Shown here one piece after another: positions 51,155-59,827 of a stretch of DNA of 64,000 bases (position 1 is the first letter of the stretch; every line of letters begins with the position of its first letter). This DNA comes from CAWJMN01 sp963844055. Lineage in GTDB: Bacteria > Planctomycetota > Planctomycetia > Pirellulales > Pirellulaceae. The DNA is taken from NCBI GenBank assembly GCA_963844055.1, contig CAWJMN010000001.1, positions 2,356,001 to 2,420,000 on the forward strand, read 5' to 3'. The translations under genes and the position numbers were made by a program. The notes beneath the pieces are model-generated. The model saw only the letters and a list, made by a program, of their open reading frames with translations, ran no database searches and was not told where the DNA came from.

Positions 51155-51460
51155 ATGATCAAAACGAATGTAATCGGCTGCCGCTGGCTCGCTATCGTTT
51201 TCGTCGTCACGATGATCGTGGCCTGCCTGCCTGAGATTGCGTCGGCATGTCCGACCTGCAAAGAGAATCTGGCTGACGATCCTGCAGCGGCCAACATCGT
51301 TAACGGCTACTTCTGGAGCATCATCTTCATGCTCTCGATGCCACCTGCGATTCTTGTCGGTCTAGTTAGCTACTTCTACTATGAAGTTTGCAAAGCCCGG
51401 GCAGAAGGTAAGACACAAAAGTTCTCACCTGAAGTGCAAGCAGCTCTTGAAGGCAACTAA
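51155..51460 (+). CDS. Small membrane protein with a CPTC motif, last gene of the respiratory cluster
   Basis: 101 residues from ATG 51155 (AGAAGG upstream). A signal or first helix (WLAIVFVVTMIVACLPEIAS) leads to ACPTCKENLADDPAAANIVN, then one helix (FWSIIFMLSMPPAILVGLVS) and a basic tail. The CPTC pair outside the membrane could bind a metal or be redox active; in context a copper or haem assembly role is possible. I do not recognise a named family. Confidence 0.75.
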   Translation: MIKTNVIGCRWLAIVFVVTMIVACLPEIASACPTCKENLADDPAAANIVNGYFWSIIFMLSMPPAILVGLVSYFYYEVCKARAEGKTQKFSPEVQAALEGN

Positions 51461-51537
51461 AAATCGGATTGCACCGAGTTGTTGTTGGTGGTTTGCCGCT
51501 TTGTAGTGGTTTGATTCACTCAAGCAATGTTCGTTGG

Positions 51538-51930
51538 TTACTCATCCACTTCAGGATGATGTGCTGAGCCATCTTTCTCGTACTGCGATCGGCTGTCGTA
51601 CCATTCATCAAAGCCCAGCCAAATGCTGCGCGAATGGCGAAACAGTACCAGTGGAAAGAGGATCGTGAACAGGAAGCAGCCCAGTAGCAGCGGCGTTTCT
51701 TTTACGGTATTGGAAAACAGCAGGATGGGATAAAAGATCGCCACCAACAGTGCTGTTAGCCCGTAGTTGATATAGATCGACCCCAAAAAGAAGCCCGGCT
51801 CACGCTCAAACTTGGTCCCACATTTTTCGCATTGTTTGTGCATCGTGAACATGCCGCGAAACAGCTTTGTCTCGCCGCAAATCGGACATCGCAGTCGTAA
51901 GGCCCGCGACAGAAGTTGCCAAAAACGCAT
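51538..51930 (-). CDS. DUF983 zinc-ribbon membrane protein
   Basis: 130 residues from ATG 51930 (the start at 51960 adds ten residues without support). N-terminal zinc ribbon CPICGETKLFRG and CEKCGTKF, then two or three helices (GLTALLVAIFYPILLFSN, LLGCFLFTILFPLVLFRH). DUF983 proteins often sit near oxidase or haem genes; here it is convergent with the respiratory cluster. Function unknown. Confidence 0.85.
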   Translation of the reverse strand: MRFWQLLSRALRLRCPICGETKLFRGMFTMHKQCEKCGTKFEREPGFFLGSIYINYGLTALLVAIFYPILLFSNTVKETPLLLGCFLFTILFPLVLFRHSRSIWLGFDEWYDSRSQYEKDGSAHHPEVDE

Positions 51931-52038
51931 GATGCAATGCCTTTGGAGAGAGCCACCCAAGACGGCATCGGGAAGTGATAGCCATCTAACACAATTTTCT
52001 TAGATGGCTTGCGTTTGGACAAGGCGGAGTCACACGGA

Positions 52039-52068
52039 TCGGCGGAAAACCTCCGGCAAAACCGCCGA
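52039..52068 (-). terminator. Possible terminator after the M42 peptidase gene
   Basis: Perfect 7-bp arms TCGGCGG/CCGCCGA with a 16-nt loop, 11 nt after the stop codon on the minus strand. There is no T-run on that side, so it may be only a stabilising hairpin. Confidence 0.35.
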
Positions 52069-52079
52069 AAAACGCTCCA

Positions 52080-53138
52080 TTAGGGGCGAAAATCTTCTTC
52101 CCCACTTAGTGAGCAGACGAACGCAGCCAGCAAATCGGCGGCGCGATCAATGTCATCCATGGCAATCATTTCCACAGCGCTGTGCATGTAGCGATTAGGG
52201 ATGCTAACCAGCCCTGTGGCTACGCCGGCACGATTTAGCTGTAACGCATTGGCATCATTGGGCACACCGCGACCACTGGCAGCTAATTGATAATTGATAA
52301 GGTGTTCTTTGCTCAGATCAATTAGCCTCTGAGTGACAACCGGGTTCATGTTGGGTCCGCGGAAGATGACAGGTCCGTTTCCTAGTGAGATTTCGCCATG
52401 CTGACGTTTATCAATGGTTGGACAGTCGGTCGCGTGGGTCACATCGACGGCGATTCCCACCTGCGGATCGACACCAAACGCGCTTGTTTGTGCTCCGCGA
52501 AGGCCGATTTCTTCTGCAACAGTCGAGACAGCATAGACACCGACTTTGACGGACTTAGCGGCAGCTCGGCGGAGAGCCTCTAGCACAACCCAAAGCCCAG
52601 CCTTGTTGTCCATCTGGGGCGAGTTCGCCAGCCCGTTGCGCATTTCCTGAAAGCCAAGCTTTAAGGAGATTGGATCGCCAATGCGAATGATCTCGGCGGT
52701 CTCGGCCTTTGACTTGGACCCAATATCAAGCCACAGGTCGTCAAGCTTGACAACTTGCTTGCGCTCTTCATCGGTTAGAAGGTGAATCGGCTTGCGGCTA
52801 ATGACGGCGGGAATAGGGCCGCTTTCTGCCCAAATGACCATGCGCTGTCCGATTAGCTGCTGGGCGTCCCAGCCGCCAATGGTTTGTGCATAGACAAAGC
52901 CGTTTTCGTGAATATGGGAAACCAGCATTCCAATTTGGTCGCAGTGGCCGGCAAACATTACCCGGAACTTGGCATCGGGGTTTTTGCAGGCGATTACGTT
53001 ACCATGCAAGTCGGTCGTAACCTTGTCTGCAAAATCCTTGACATAGGCGCGAACCAGATCCTGTACGGGACGCTCATATCCACTAGGACTAGGGGTCTCA
53101 ACGAGGGACTTAAAGAATGCTCGGGAGGCAGCTTCCAT
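52080..53138 (-). CDS. M42 family metallo-aminopeptidase
   Basis: 352 residues, ATG at 53138. Cytosolic, usually dodecameric, releases N-terminal residues from peptides. Zinc ligands are seen in FAGHCDQIGM, in PQMDNKAG, the catalytic-base region VAEEIGLRGAQ (Glu-Glu), VDVTHATD and the C-terminal YMHSAVEMI histidine. Opening PSGYERPVQDLVRAYV matches the family. Transcribed alone, away from cimA. Confidence 0.93.
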   Translation of the reverse strand: MEAASRAFFKSLVETPSPSGYERPVQDLVRAYVKDFADKVTTDLHGNVIACKNPDAKFRVMFAGHCDQIGMLVSHIHENGFVYAQTIGGWDAQQLIGQRMVIWAESGPIPAVISRKPIHLLTDEERKQVVKLDDLWLDIGSKSKAETAEIIRIGDPISLKLGFQEMRNGLANSPQMDNKAGLWVVLEALRRAAAKSVKVGVYAVSTVAEEIGLRGAQTSAFGVDPQVGIAVDVTHATDCPTIDKRQHGEISLGNGPVIFRGPNMNPVVTQRLIDLSKEHLINYQLAASGRGVPNDANALQLNRAGVATGLVSIPNRYMHSAVEMIAMDDIDRAADLLAAFVCSLSGEEDFRP

Positions 53139-53581
53139 GGATGGGGAACCTTACGGGAAGAGAGCTGGTTGGCGGGATGATCCGCTGTCAAACAGTAGGG
53201 GGTTAAACTTCGCAGGATTCGCTGGAGAAGGATGTCAGTATGGTGCCATCCGAAGAGCCAGCAAAGCCGTAATCTGTGGGATTTTCGCAAGTTGACAGGC
53301 GGACTAGCCGTTGGTTAAGTTAGTACTTGGAAAGAGTGACGGTTTTACCATGACATTTCAACCCTGTTTTACGATGAGTTACCGGTTCGGTTGCGTTAGC
53401 AAGCGGCCGATCGTGCTAATTATTCCCGGGTAACAAGTCCCGGGGCCCGGCAAAGCGTCCGTAGTCAATTCAAAGCCCTGTGACTTCGCCTTGGAAGTTT
53501 CAGGGTTTTTTTGTTGACTTGCTGGGGTGCGGTCAGGTGGCAATAGGGCTGGAATCCTTCGAGACGATGGAGAGCAAGTTC
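53139..53581. other. Divergent intergenic region between the M42 peptidase and cimA
   Basis: 443 bp. The left part should hold the promoter of the peptidase gene; no clear boxes are recognised. The right half contains two hairpins (53425-53444 and 53472-53512), the second followed by a T-run, placed 70-150 nt before the cimA start. An in-frame ATG at 53480 for cimA lies inside the second hairpin and is not used. No RNA gene is recognised. Confidence 0.5.
53425..53512 (+). promoter_or_regulatory. Candidate transcription attenuator in the cimA leader
   Basis: Hairpin 1: CCCGGG arms around TAACAAGT (53425-53444). Hairpin 2: AAAGCCCTG (53472-53480) pairing with CAGGGTTTT (from 53501) with one G-U pair and ending in a run of seven or eight T. 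Hairpin 2 has the form of an intrinsic terminator placed in the leader of an amino-acid biosynthesis gene. It could also simply end upstream transcription. Confidence 0.4.
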
Positions 53582-55171
53582 ATGCGAGAGATTCAGATTT
53601 ATGACACGACGCTGCGTGATGGAACGCAGGGGGAAGGGGTTAGCCTCTCGCTTCAGGACAAATTGCAGATTACCCAGCGGCTAGATGAGATCGGCGTGGA
53701 CTTTATTGAGGGGGGCTATCCCCTTAGCAATCCCAAAGATGCCGAGTACTTTCAGCGGGCGAAGCAGCTTCCGTTGAAGCATTCGACGGTTTGCGCCTTC
53801 GGTATGACCCGGCGCAAGGGAGTGGCGGCCAAAGACGATCCTGGCATGAAGGCGTTGCTGGAAGCGGTCCTCGGATTCAAAAAGCCCACCTGCACGATCG
53901 TTGGGAAGACATGGGACTTTCACGTTACGGAAGTTCTCAATGTGTCGCTCGAAGAAAACCTGGCGATGATCACCGACACTGTTTCGTATTTGACGTCGCA
54001 AGGGTGCGACGTGATCTATGATGCAGAACACTTCTTTGATGGCTCCAAGGCCAACGAGGAATACGCACTTACCACCATCGAGACGGCCGCCAAGGCAGGT
54101 GCCAAGCTCGTAGCGTTGTGTGATACCAATGGCGGCACCATGCCCGAGGACATTGCCAAGCGAACGAAGCTTGCAATTGACCGGTTGGCGGCGCTCAAGG
54201 TTCCTGTGGGTATCCATTGCCACAATGATTGTGAGCTGGCAGTTGCTAACTCCCTGTCAGCGGTCGACGCAGGGGCTGTTCAGGTCCAAGGCACGATCAA
54301 TGGCTTTGGCGAACGGTGCGGCAATGCGGATTTGATCTCGGTCATGGGAAATCTGGGCCTCAAGAAGGGCTATAAGATTCTCGGCGGCCGTGGGTTAACA
54401 CCGCTGACAGAGCTTTCGCGTTTTGTGTACGAGACCGCCAACGTCCACATGCGCAACAATCAGCCGTTCGTAGGCCAAAGTGCTTTTGCCCATAAGGGTG
54501 GAATGCACGTTCATGCGATTGCGAAGGCAACGTCCACCTATGAACATCTTGAGCCGGCGCTGGTAGGAAATGAACGCCGCATTCTGGTGAGCGAACTTTC
54601 CGGACGATCCAACATTGCCGCGCTAACTTCCAAGCATCAGCTCGGTGAAAACCGCCAGCTTATGGATGCCATTTTGAAGCAAGTGGTCGATCTCGAAGCA
54701 CAAGGCTATCAATTTGAAGCGGCCGAAGCCTCCTTCGACCTGCTTGTTCGCCGAACGGCCGGCGGTTTTGTGCCCAGCTTTCATCGTGAGAAATACCACG
54801 TGGCGGTTGGCACCGTCGGAGATGGAACGCCCGTTACGGAGGCCACCATCAAACTTGTTGTCAATGGCGAAGAGCGACACGAGGTTGCCGAAGGAGACGG
54901 TCCGGTCAATGCATTGGATGCGGCAATGCGTAAGGCGCTGCTGCGGCACTTCCCGAAGCTGGAAGATATGCGGCTGATCGATTACAAGGTGCGCGTTGTC
55001 AATTCCGAGGCTGGGACGGCCGCTCGCATTCGTGTCATCATCGAAAGTGCGGATGAGCACGATGTCTGGGGAACGGTTGGCGTCAGCGAAAACATCATTG
55101 AAGCCAGTTGGCTGGCCCTGGTGGATGCCATTGAGTTCAAACTTTGCAAGGATCGGGATGTGGCAAAGTAG
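53582..55171 (+). CDS. cimA: (R)-citramalate synthase
   Basis: Condenses pyruvate and acetyl-CoA to citramalate, the pyruvate route to 2-ketobutyrate for isoleucine. 529 residues from ATG 53582, where GGAGAG lies 8 nt upstream; the alternative ATG at 53567 has no such site. The HMGL-like barrel opens with IYDTTLRDGTQGEGVSLS and has GIHCHNDCELAVANSL. GRGLTPLTELSRFVYE and SAFAHKGGMHVHAI separate it from 2-isopropylmalate synthase, whose overall fold is shared. The C-terminal 130 residues are the LeuA-type allosteric domain (GDGPVNALDAAMRKAL), so product feedback by an amino acid is likely. Confidence 0.9.
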   Translation: MREIQIYDTTLRDGTQGEGVSLSLQDKLQITQRLDEIGVDFIEGGYPLSNPKDAEYFQRAKQLPLKHSTVCAFGMTRRKGVAAKDDPGMKALLEAVLGFKKPTCTIVGKTWDFHVTEVLNVSLEENLAMITDTVSYLTSQGCDVIYDAEHFFDGSKANEEYALTTIETAAKAGAKLVALCDTNGGTMPEDIAKRTKLAIDRLAALKVPVGIHCHNDCELAVANSLSAVDAGAVQVQGTINGFGERCGNADLISVMGNLGLKKGYKILGGRGLTPLTELSRFVYETANVHMRNNQPFVGQSAFAHKGGMHVHAIAKATSTYEHLEPALVGNERRILVSELSGRSNIAALTSKHQLGENRQLMDAILKQVVDLEAQGYQFEAAEASFDLLVRRTAGGFVPSFHREKYHVAVGTVGDGTPVTEATIKLVVNGEERHEVAEGDGPVNALDAAMRKALLRHFPKLEDMRLIDYKVRVVNSEAGTAARIRVIIESADEHDVWGTVGVSENIIEASWLALVDAIEFKLCKDRDVAK

Positions 55172-55237
55172 AGGTTGGAAAAGGCGGCGCATTGGGTTGG
55201 GCAGGGTGGTCCTTTTGAGTTTTGAGTGAGACGTGTG

Positions 55238-58200
55238 ATGGCTGATAAGTTTTCTGCAGAGTCGATTCCTAGTCGGTTTGAATTTGCTGAGGCCCAAGGT
55301 CGGCTCTTCAGCGCATGGGAATCGGGCGGCTACTTCCACGCAACGCCGCACCCCAAGCGTGAACCATTCACGATTGTCATTCCTCCCCCCAATGTTACCG
55401 GTGCGTTGCACTTGGGGCATGCGCTAAACAACACGCTGCAGGATATTCAGATTCGCATGAAGCGGATGCAGGGCTTCAACGCCTTGTGGATGCCTGGCAC
55501 GGACCATGCGGGCATTGCCACGCAGGCCGTCGTAGAAAAGCGGATTCGCGATGAAGAAGGCAAGTCGCGCCATGACCTCGGACGCGAAGCGCTTGTAGAA
55601 CGGATTTGGCAGTGGAAGGATCAATACGAGAAGCGGATCCTCAGCCAGCTCAAGCAAATGGGCTGCTCCTGTGACTGGGAGCGTGTCCGTTTTACCCTTG
55701 ATAGCGTTTGTGCCAATGCAGTTCGCAGAACCTTCTTTGACCTGTTTGACCAGGGCCTTGTCTATCGCGGGAAGCGACTGGTTAACTGGGATACGTTCCT
55801 GCAGACTGCCGTCAGCGACGACGAAGTGTTCCAGCAAACAGTGAAGGGTAATTTCTGGCACTTCCGGTATCCAGTCATCAATCCACAGCCAGGGGAACCT
55901 GAGTTTGTGGAGGTGGCTACGACTCGGCCGGAAACGATGCTTGGCGATACGGCAGTTGCCGTTCACCCCGATCCCGCCAAAGCACTGGATCAAGCCGAAG
56001 CCGAACTGGTCGAACGCCTGGCAAAGACTCCTGCCAAGGAGCGTGAACCGCTTGAGCAGCAATTGGAAAACATTCGCCAGCGCCGCACGGAGATGCTGCC
56101 TCTATTTTTCACGCTGCGCGACATGGCAAAGGCTGGGCGCAAGCTTCGCTTGCCACTGGTTGACCGCGAAATTCCACTGGTCACTGACGATTGGGCCAAG
56201 CCGGAATTGGGGACAGGCTGCGTAAAAATTACGCCAGCTCATGACCCGAACGACTATCAAGTTGGGAAGCGGCAAAAGCTTCCGATGATCAACATGATGA
56301 CGTCGAATGGCACGATTGCGCCCCTGGTGGAAACCGATGGCAGCATCAATCCACGTGGCGAAAAATATGTTGGCCTGACCATGGGGAAGGCGCGAACCGC
56401 CGTTGTTAAGGATCTTGACGCCTTGGGCCTCCTGGGAGATGTCGAAGATCGTGAGATTGAGTTGCCTCACTCGGATCGTAGCAAGACACCAATTGAACCA
56501 TTCTTAGCCGACCAATGGTTTGTTCGGATGGATCGTCTGGCCCAGTCGGCGATGGATGCCGTCACCAGCGGTGAAGTGAAGATTTACCCACATCGTTACA
56601 CCAAGAGCTATCTGGATTGGCTGGGGGAAAAACGAGATTGGCCGGTAAGCCGTCAGTTGTGGTGGGGACATCAGATTCCGGTTTGGACGAAGAACTGTGC
56701 CAGCCAAGCCGAGCTTGAGACTTTGAAAAAAGCGATTGAAGCTGACCAAGCATTTAAGGAGGGTGACCTCAAGTTCACCACCGAAGTGCACGAGACCAAG
56801 ATTGCCGATGGTGCGTACGGGCTTGTTCACGTTTGTTTGGCCGCCGAGAACCCTGCCCAGGAGAAGAGAATCGAAGCCTTGGGGCTCGTGCGTGATGCCG
56901 ATGTGCTTGACACTTGGTTCTCGTCCGCCCTCTGGCCGCATTCTACTTTGGGTTGGCCGGAGAAGACGGAAGAGCTGGCCTATTTCTATCCAACGAGCGT
57001 GCTGATCACCAGTCGTGACATCATCACGCTGTGGGTAGCTCGCATGGTGCTGATGGGGCTGAACAACGTTGGTAAAGTTCCATTCCGTGAGGTCTTCATC
57101 CATCCAAAAATCTTGGATCGTGACGGCGACACGATGAGCAAGAGCAAGGGAAATGGCGTTGACCCACTGGATGTGATTGAGAAATTTGGGGCGGATGCAC
57201 TACGGTACGGGTTAGCCTGCCTAACGACCGAGACGCAAGATGTTCGTATGCCCGTACAGTTTGAGTGCCCTAGCTGTCAGGGGCTAACCGATCAAACGGC
57301 CTCCAATCGGATGCTGCCGAAGGTGAAGTGTAGCAAGTGTGGCGAGTTCTTCTCGACCCAGTGGTCGAAGACCGAAGCCGACCTTGCGCTACCCCGGGCG
57401 GCAGTCGTCAGTGAGCGGTTCGAGGTGGCTCGGAACTTCGTTAATAAGTTGTGGAATGCAGCACGCTTTACGCTGATCAACTTGGCGGACTACACGCCGG
57501 CGGAAGTCAAGGATTCGGATTTGGCGCTAGAAGATCGCTGGATCTTAAGTCGCCTGTCTACAGTCAATCAGCAAGTGACCGAAGCGTTCGAAACGTATCG
57601 GTATGCGGATGCGTCCAAGACCATCTATGACTTTGCCTGGGATGAATTCTGCAGCTTCTATTTGGAAATTACCAAGTCGCGGATGCAAGATCCTTCGTCA
57701 CGTGCAACGGTGCAGCGAGTACTGGCCCATACGCTAGATGTACTACTTCGTCTGCTCCATCCCACGATGCCCTTTGTTACGGAAGAGATTTGGCAGAACC
57801 TTGGGAAGGTAGCACCCGTTCGAGGGCTGGAGCCCCAAGAGGCAACGCAGTGGATTATCACCGCCCCTTGGCCACGTGAAGACGCTTCGCGTCAAAATGC
57901 GGAAACCGAGGCCCGCTTCGCGCTGTTCCAACAAGCTCTGGGTGCGATCCGCGAAATCCGCAGCCGGCAGAATATTGCAGGTCGCCTGCCACTGGAGTTC
58001 TGCGTCAAGTGCGATGCAGAGACCGCTCGCCTGCTGACACCGATGGCACCGTACTTCCAGTCGATGGCCAATTGCCAATCGATTGGCTTCGGACCGGACG
58101 TCACTCCGCCGGCAACCCATAGCAAGGCGGCACTCGCTCGGATGGAGATCTTTGTTGACGTCAAGGATTTTATCGATGTCGCTGCGGAGATCGCCAAAAA

Positions 58201-58387
58201 CGAACAGCAGAAGCAAAAGCTCACCGCCTTGATCCTTTCAAAGCGAAGCAAGCTTTCCAATGAGAGCTTTGTGGCACGTGCTCCGGCAAATGTCGTTCAG
58301 GTAGAGCGTGAGGGGTTGGCCCTGGCCGAGGATCAACTGCGAAGTGTCGAAGAAGCTCTCGTTACCTTGCGAGGAAACAAGGGCTAA
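55238..58387 (+). CDS. valS: Valyl-tRNA synthetase with a zinc-ribbon insertion
   Basis: Class I synthetase that charges tRNA-Val, with editing of threonine. 1049 residues from ATG 55238; GTG codons at 55226 and 55235 are in frame and less likely. HIGH-like motif in PPPNVTGALHLGHAL; the KMSKS motif reads TMSKSKGNGVDP. The editing domain includes TTRPETMLGDTAVAVHP and a charged insertion (LVERLAKTPAKEREPLEQQL). Right after KMSKS is an inserted four-cysteine zinc ribbon (C677, C680, C698, C701). The C-terminal coiled coil ends in KQKLTALILSKRSKLSNESF. It follows cimA by 66 bp. Confidence 0.95.
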   Translation: MADKFSAESIPSRFEFAEAQGRLFSAWESGGYFHATPHPKREPFTIVIPPPNVTGALHLGHALNNTLQDIQIRMKRMQGFNALWMPGTDHAGIATQAVVEKRIRDEEGKSRHDLGREALVERIWQWKDQYEKRILSQLKQMGCSCDWERVRFTLDSVCANAVRRTFFDLFDQGLVYRGKRLVNWDTFLQTAVSDDEVFQQTVKGNFWHFRYPVINPQPGEPEFVEVATTRPETMLGDTAVAVHPDPAKALDQAEAELVERLAKTPAKEREPLEQQLENIRQRRTEMLPLFFTLRDMAKAGRKLRLPLVDREIPLVTDDWAKPELGTGCVKITPAHDPNDYQVGKRQKLPMINMMTSNGTIAPLVETDGSINPRGEKYVGLTMGKARTAVVKDLDALGLLGDVEDREIELPHSDRSKTPIEPFLADQWFVRMDRLAQSAMDAVTSGEVKIYPHRYTKSYLDWLGEKRDWPVSRQLWWGHQIPVWTKNCASQAELETLKKAIEADQAFKEGDLKFTTEVHETKIADGAYGLVHVCLAAENPAQEKRIEALGLVRDADVLDTWFSSALWPHSTLGWPEKTEELAYFYPTSVLITSRDIITLWVARMVLMGLNNVGKVPFREVFIHPKILDRDGDTMSKSKGNGVDPLDVIEKFGADALRYGLACLTTETQDVRMPVQFECPSCQGLTDQTASNRMLPKVKCSKCGEFFSTQWSKTEADLALPRAAVVSERFEVARNFVNKLWNAARFTLINLADYTPAEVKDSDLALEDRWILSRLSTVNQQVTEAFETYRYADASKTIYDFAWDEFCSFYLEITKSRMQDPSSRATVQRVLAHTLDVLLRLLHPTMPFVTEEIWQNLGKVAPVRGLEPQEATQWIITAPWPREDASRQNAETEARFALFQQALGAIREIRSRQNIAGRLPLEFCVKCDAETARLLTPMAPYFQSMANCQSIGFGPDVTPPATHSKAALARMEIFVDVKDFIDVAAEIAKNEQQKQKLTALILSKRSKLSNESFVARAPANVVQVEREGLALAEDQLRSVEEALVTLRGNKG

Positions 58388-58529
58388 GGCGTCTGATTCG
58401 AGCCTGAACCGCTGGTTTTGGGGGATTGCTGCTGGTTAGAATAGATCGATTGTGACGCTCTGCCGATGGATGCAGGGCGCTCGCTTTGGATGGTGGTGTT
58501 TCCCTTTCATTTTTCCACGTGAAGTGACT

Positions 58530-59786
58530 ATGAAGTATTTGTTGCTTATCATGCGGAATCTGCGGCGAAGTCTTGTTCGCTCTGGGCTTACAGCGCTCGG
58601 CACGATGGTGCTGGTTCTGGTGGTGACGTTGGTCTGGTCGATCCTTGCGTTTTTGAACCAAGTGATGTCCGAGCGCAAGACCGACATCAAGATGCTGATC
58701 ACGGAAAAGTGGCAAATTCCTAGCCAAATGCCGTTCAGCTATGCTTTGCCCTTGTCGGAAGGGGCCGCGCGTGAGCCAGGGGACATCAAGCCCAAGGACA
58801 GCATGACTTGGCAGTTTGTCGGTTTCACGACCGACCCTGAAAAGCGGACTCGCGATAATTCCTTGTTCGCGTTTGCGATGGACCCGTCCAAACTCAACAC
58901 GATGATGGATGACCTCGATACGTTGGCGGCAACATCTCCGGCATTGGCCAAGGAGTTTGCGGATACGATCGAAAAGATGAAGAACAATCGCCAGGCGCTT
59001 GTCCTGGGGAAGTCTCGTCTGGAGAAGCTCAATAAAAAAGTGGGGGACCGGATCAAGTTGTACGGTATCAACTACCGTGACATTGATTTGGACTTTGAAA
59101 TTGTCGGGACGTTTCCGATTGCGCGTTACGACATGTCGGCGGCATTTGACTGCGCCTACCTGAATGCCGCGTTGGAACAGTATCCACTAGGGCATGGCGG
59201 TAAACAGCATCCGCTCAATGGCCGTACGCTGAACCTTGTGTGGTTGAAGGTGGAAGACTCTGCCGCGTTTGACAAGATCGCCAAGCAGATTGCAGACTCG
59301 CCCAACTTCGCCAGTCCTGCCATCAAGTGTGAGGTCTCTTCGGCTGCCATCGGTACGTTCCTCGATGGCTACCGCGACATCATTTGGGGGATGCGCTGGA
59401 TCATTGGCCCTGCGGCGCTGATCTCGCTTTCGGTGGTGATTTCCAACGCCATCAGCATTAGCGTTCGGGAACGACGAATGGAACTGGCGGTGATGAAGGT
59501 CCTTGGCTTTCGCCCGCACCAAATCATGTTGCTGGTGATTGGAGAGTCGTTACTGCTGGGCGCGGGGGCAGGCTTTATTAGTTCTGCGGCCACCTATGCC
59601 TATGTGACGTTCTATCTTGGCGGCATCAAGTTTCCGATTGCATTCTTCCCTTCGTTTGGCATTCCGGTCGAAGCTTTGTGGTGGGGGCCGTTGGTGGGTG
59701 GTCTGGCAGCCATCTTGGGAAGTGTGACTTCTGCTTGGTCTGCCTGTACGGTGAAGGTCACCGATGTGTTCTCGAAGGTAACGTAG
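58530..59786 (+). CDS. FtsX/MacB-type ABC transporter permease
   Basis: 418 residues from ATG 58530 (the in-frame start at 58452 is not supported). N-terminal helix MVLVLVVTLVWSILAFLNQV, a large extracytoplasmic domain (about 60-290) and three C-terminal helices (ALISLSVVISNAISISVRER and later). RRMELAVMKVLGFRPHQIMLLV is the FtsX-domain signature. No ATPase gene is next to it in the window, so the partner is elsewhere. It pairs with the next permease gene, 41 bp downstream. Confidence 0.85.
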   Translation: MKYLLLIMRNLRRSLVRSGLTALGTMVLVLVVTLVWSILAFLNQVMSERKTDIKMLITEKWQIPSQMPFSYALPLSEGAAREPGDIKPKDSMTWQFVGFTTDPEKRTRDNSLFAFAMDPSKLNTMMDDLDTLAATSPALAKEFADTIEKMKNNRQALVLGKSRLEKLNKKVGDRIKLYGINYRDIDLDFEIVGTFPIARYDMSAAFDCAYLNAALEQYPLGHGGKQHPLNGRTLNLVWLKVEDSAAFDKIAKQIADSPNFASPAIKCEVSSAAIGTFLDGYRDIIWGMRWIIGPAALISLSVVISNAISISVRERRMELAVMKVLGFRPHQIMLLVIGESLLLGAGAGFISSAATYAYVTFYLGGIKFPIAFFPSFGIPVEALWWGPLVGGLAAILGSVTSAWSACTVKVTDVFSKVT

Positions 59787-59827
59787 TGGATCTGGTCAGT
59801 TGCTTATAAGCAGTTGATCAGGAGCGG

